DNA of 34,875 nt from Smittium culicis (Eukaryota > Kickxellomycota > Harpellomycetes > Harpellales > Legeriomycetaceae): positions 1 through 34,875 of the forward strand of contig LSSN01001720.1 in assembly GCA_001970855.1 (NCBI GenBank), written 5' to 3'. Position numbers and translations under genes: made by a program. Of this stretch, positions 34,401 through 34,875 are shown in pieces (within the stretch, counting starts at the first letter, position 1; every line of letters begins with the position of its first letter). The notes beneath the pieces were generated by a model, which was not told the DNA's origin, searched no databases, and saw nothing but the letters and a program-made list of their open reading frames with translations.

Positions 34401-34875
34401 ATAGTATACAGTGTATGTATATACAGTATATATATAGTATACAGTGTATGTATATACAGTATATATATAGTATACAGTGTATGTATATACAGTATATATA
34501 TATAGTATACAGTGTATGTATATACAGTATATATATAGTATACAGTGTATATATATAGTATACAATGTATGTATATACAGTATATATATAGTATACAATG
34601 TATGTATATACAGTATGTATATAGTATACAATGTATGTATATACAGTATGTATATAGTATACAATGTATGTATATACAGTATGTATATAGTATACAATGT
34701 ATGTATATACAGTATGTATATAGTATACAATGTATGTATATACAGTATGTATATAGTATACAATGTATGTATATACAGTATGTATATAGTATACAATGTA
34801 TGTATATACAGTATGTATATAGTATACAATGTATGTATATACAGTATGTATATAGTATACAATGTATGTATATAC
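34401..34875. repeat. 33-bp tandem array, about 15 units, open at the right edge
   Basis: Units begin ATAGTATACA at 34401, 34434, 34467, 34502, 34535, 34555, 34588 and then every 33 bp to 34852, where the window cuts the last unit. One unit is 35 bp (an extra TA, 34467-34501) and one only 20 bp (34535-34554). Left units carry ACAGTGTATG and CAGTATATAT. The unit at 34555 is a hybrid (ACAATGTATG with CAGTATATAT). From 34588 on, all carry ACAATGTATG and CAGTATGTAT and appear identical. Because 33 is divisible by three, a long minus-strand frame (34862-34359, an 11-residue repeat TIYILYIHTLY) stays open; this is a by-product and not a gene. Confidence 0.97.

Noticed and set aside
34359..34862. 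167-codon minus-strand open frame with an 11-residue repeat (TIYILYIHTLY)
   Set aside because: It is the translation of the 33-bp tandem array. Period 33 keeps the frame open automatically, and the peptide has no domain and no independent gene signals.
34401..34875. CRISPR array
   Set aside because: Units are contiguous with no unique spacers, and no cas genes are present. It is a head-to-tail satellite.
1..34875. Mitochondrial, plastid or AT-rich bacterial/endosymbiont genome
   Set aside because: No rRNA, tRNA or organellar/bacterial protein frame in 34.9 kb, and the only protein traces are nuclear-type Gypsy retroelements.
30765..34875. Telomere repeat
   Set aside because: The unit is 33 bp without a G-rich strand or TTAGGG-like word. 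A subtelomeric location remains possible but is not shown.

Overview
The window is a gene-free, extremely AT-rich stretch of eukaryotic-type repeat DNA. No reading frame looks like a real gene, and I see no tRNA, rRNA, CRISPR array or bacterial operon structure. Every open frame is short, is made of codons permitted by AT-rich or tandem-repeat DNA, or lies inside a decayed transposon. The likeliest setting is an AT-rich compartment (subtelomere, pericentromere or AT isochore) of a eukaryote. A filamentous ascomycete fungus with transposon-targeted mutation is my best guess: the only recognisable proteins are heavily mutated Ty3/Gypsy gag-pol remnants, and their RNase H motif resembles ascomycete elements. 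The organism is an inference, not something the sequence proves.

Layout: 1-2290, Gypsy relic A on the minus strand, cut by the left edge inside reverse transcriptase (RT). 2291-3689, AT desert. 3690-4087, one copy of a CCAAT/ATTGG-rich dispersed repeat followed directly by a better-preserved 218-bp block with inverted TGTTAAC/GTTAACA ends (solo-LTR-like). 4880-5520, C-rich, G-poor satellite. 5521-9019, AT desert holding the second copy of the dispersed repeat (7940-8106). 9020-9825, weaker C-rich block. 9826-13900, Gypsy relic B (gag, RT and RNase H traces, minus strand). 13901-16559, AT desert. 16560-20860, the main C-rich satellite block. 20879-21769, Gypsy fragment C, homologous to the 3' part of B. 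21770-30764, AT desert. 30765-34400, decayed GTATACAGTGTATG-type minisatellite with three copies of a spacer. 34401-34875, a nearly homogeneous 33-bp tandem array running off the right edge.

Two satellite systems stand out. The C-rich blocks are the remains of one 8-bp satellite (about TCAACACA / TCAACTCA), still readable in phase in several places. The right end is a 33-bp satellite that is clean at the window edge and decayed inward, interrupted by a spacer whose two anchor words are exactly 99 bp apart in all three copies. Nothing here encodes a working product. The interest lies in repeat history: one Gypsy family, an octamer satellite next to its 3' ends, and a possibly still-growing array at the right edge. 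All percentages and family assignments are by eye.
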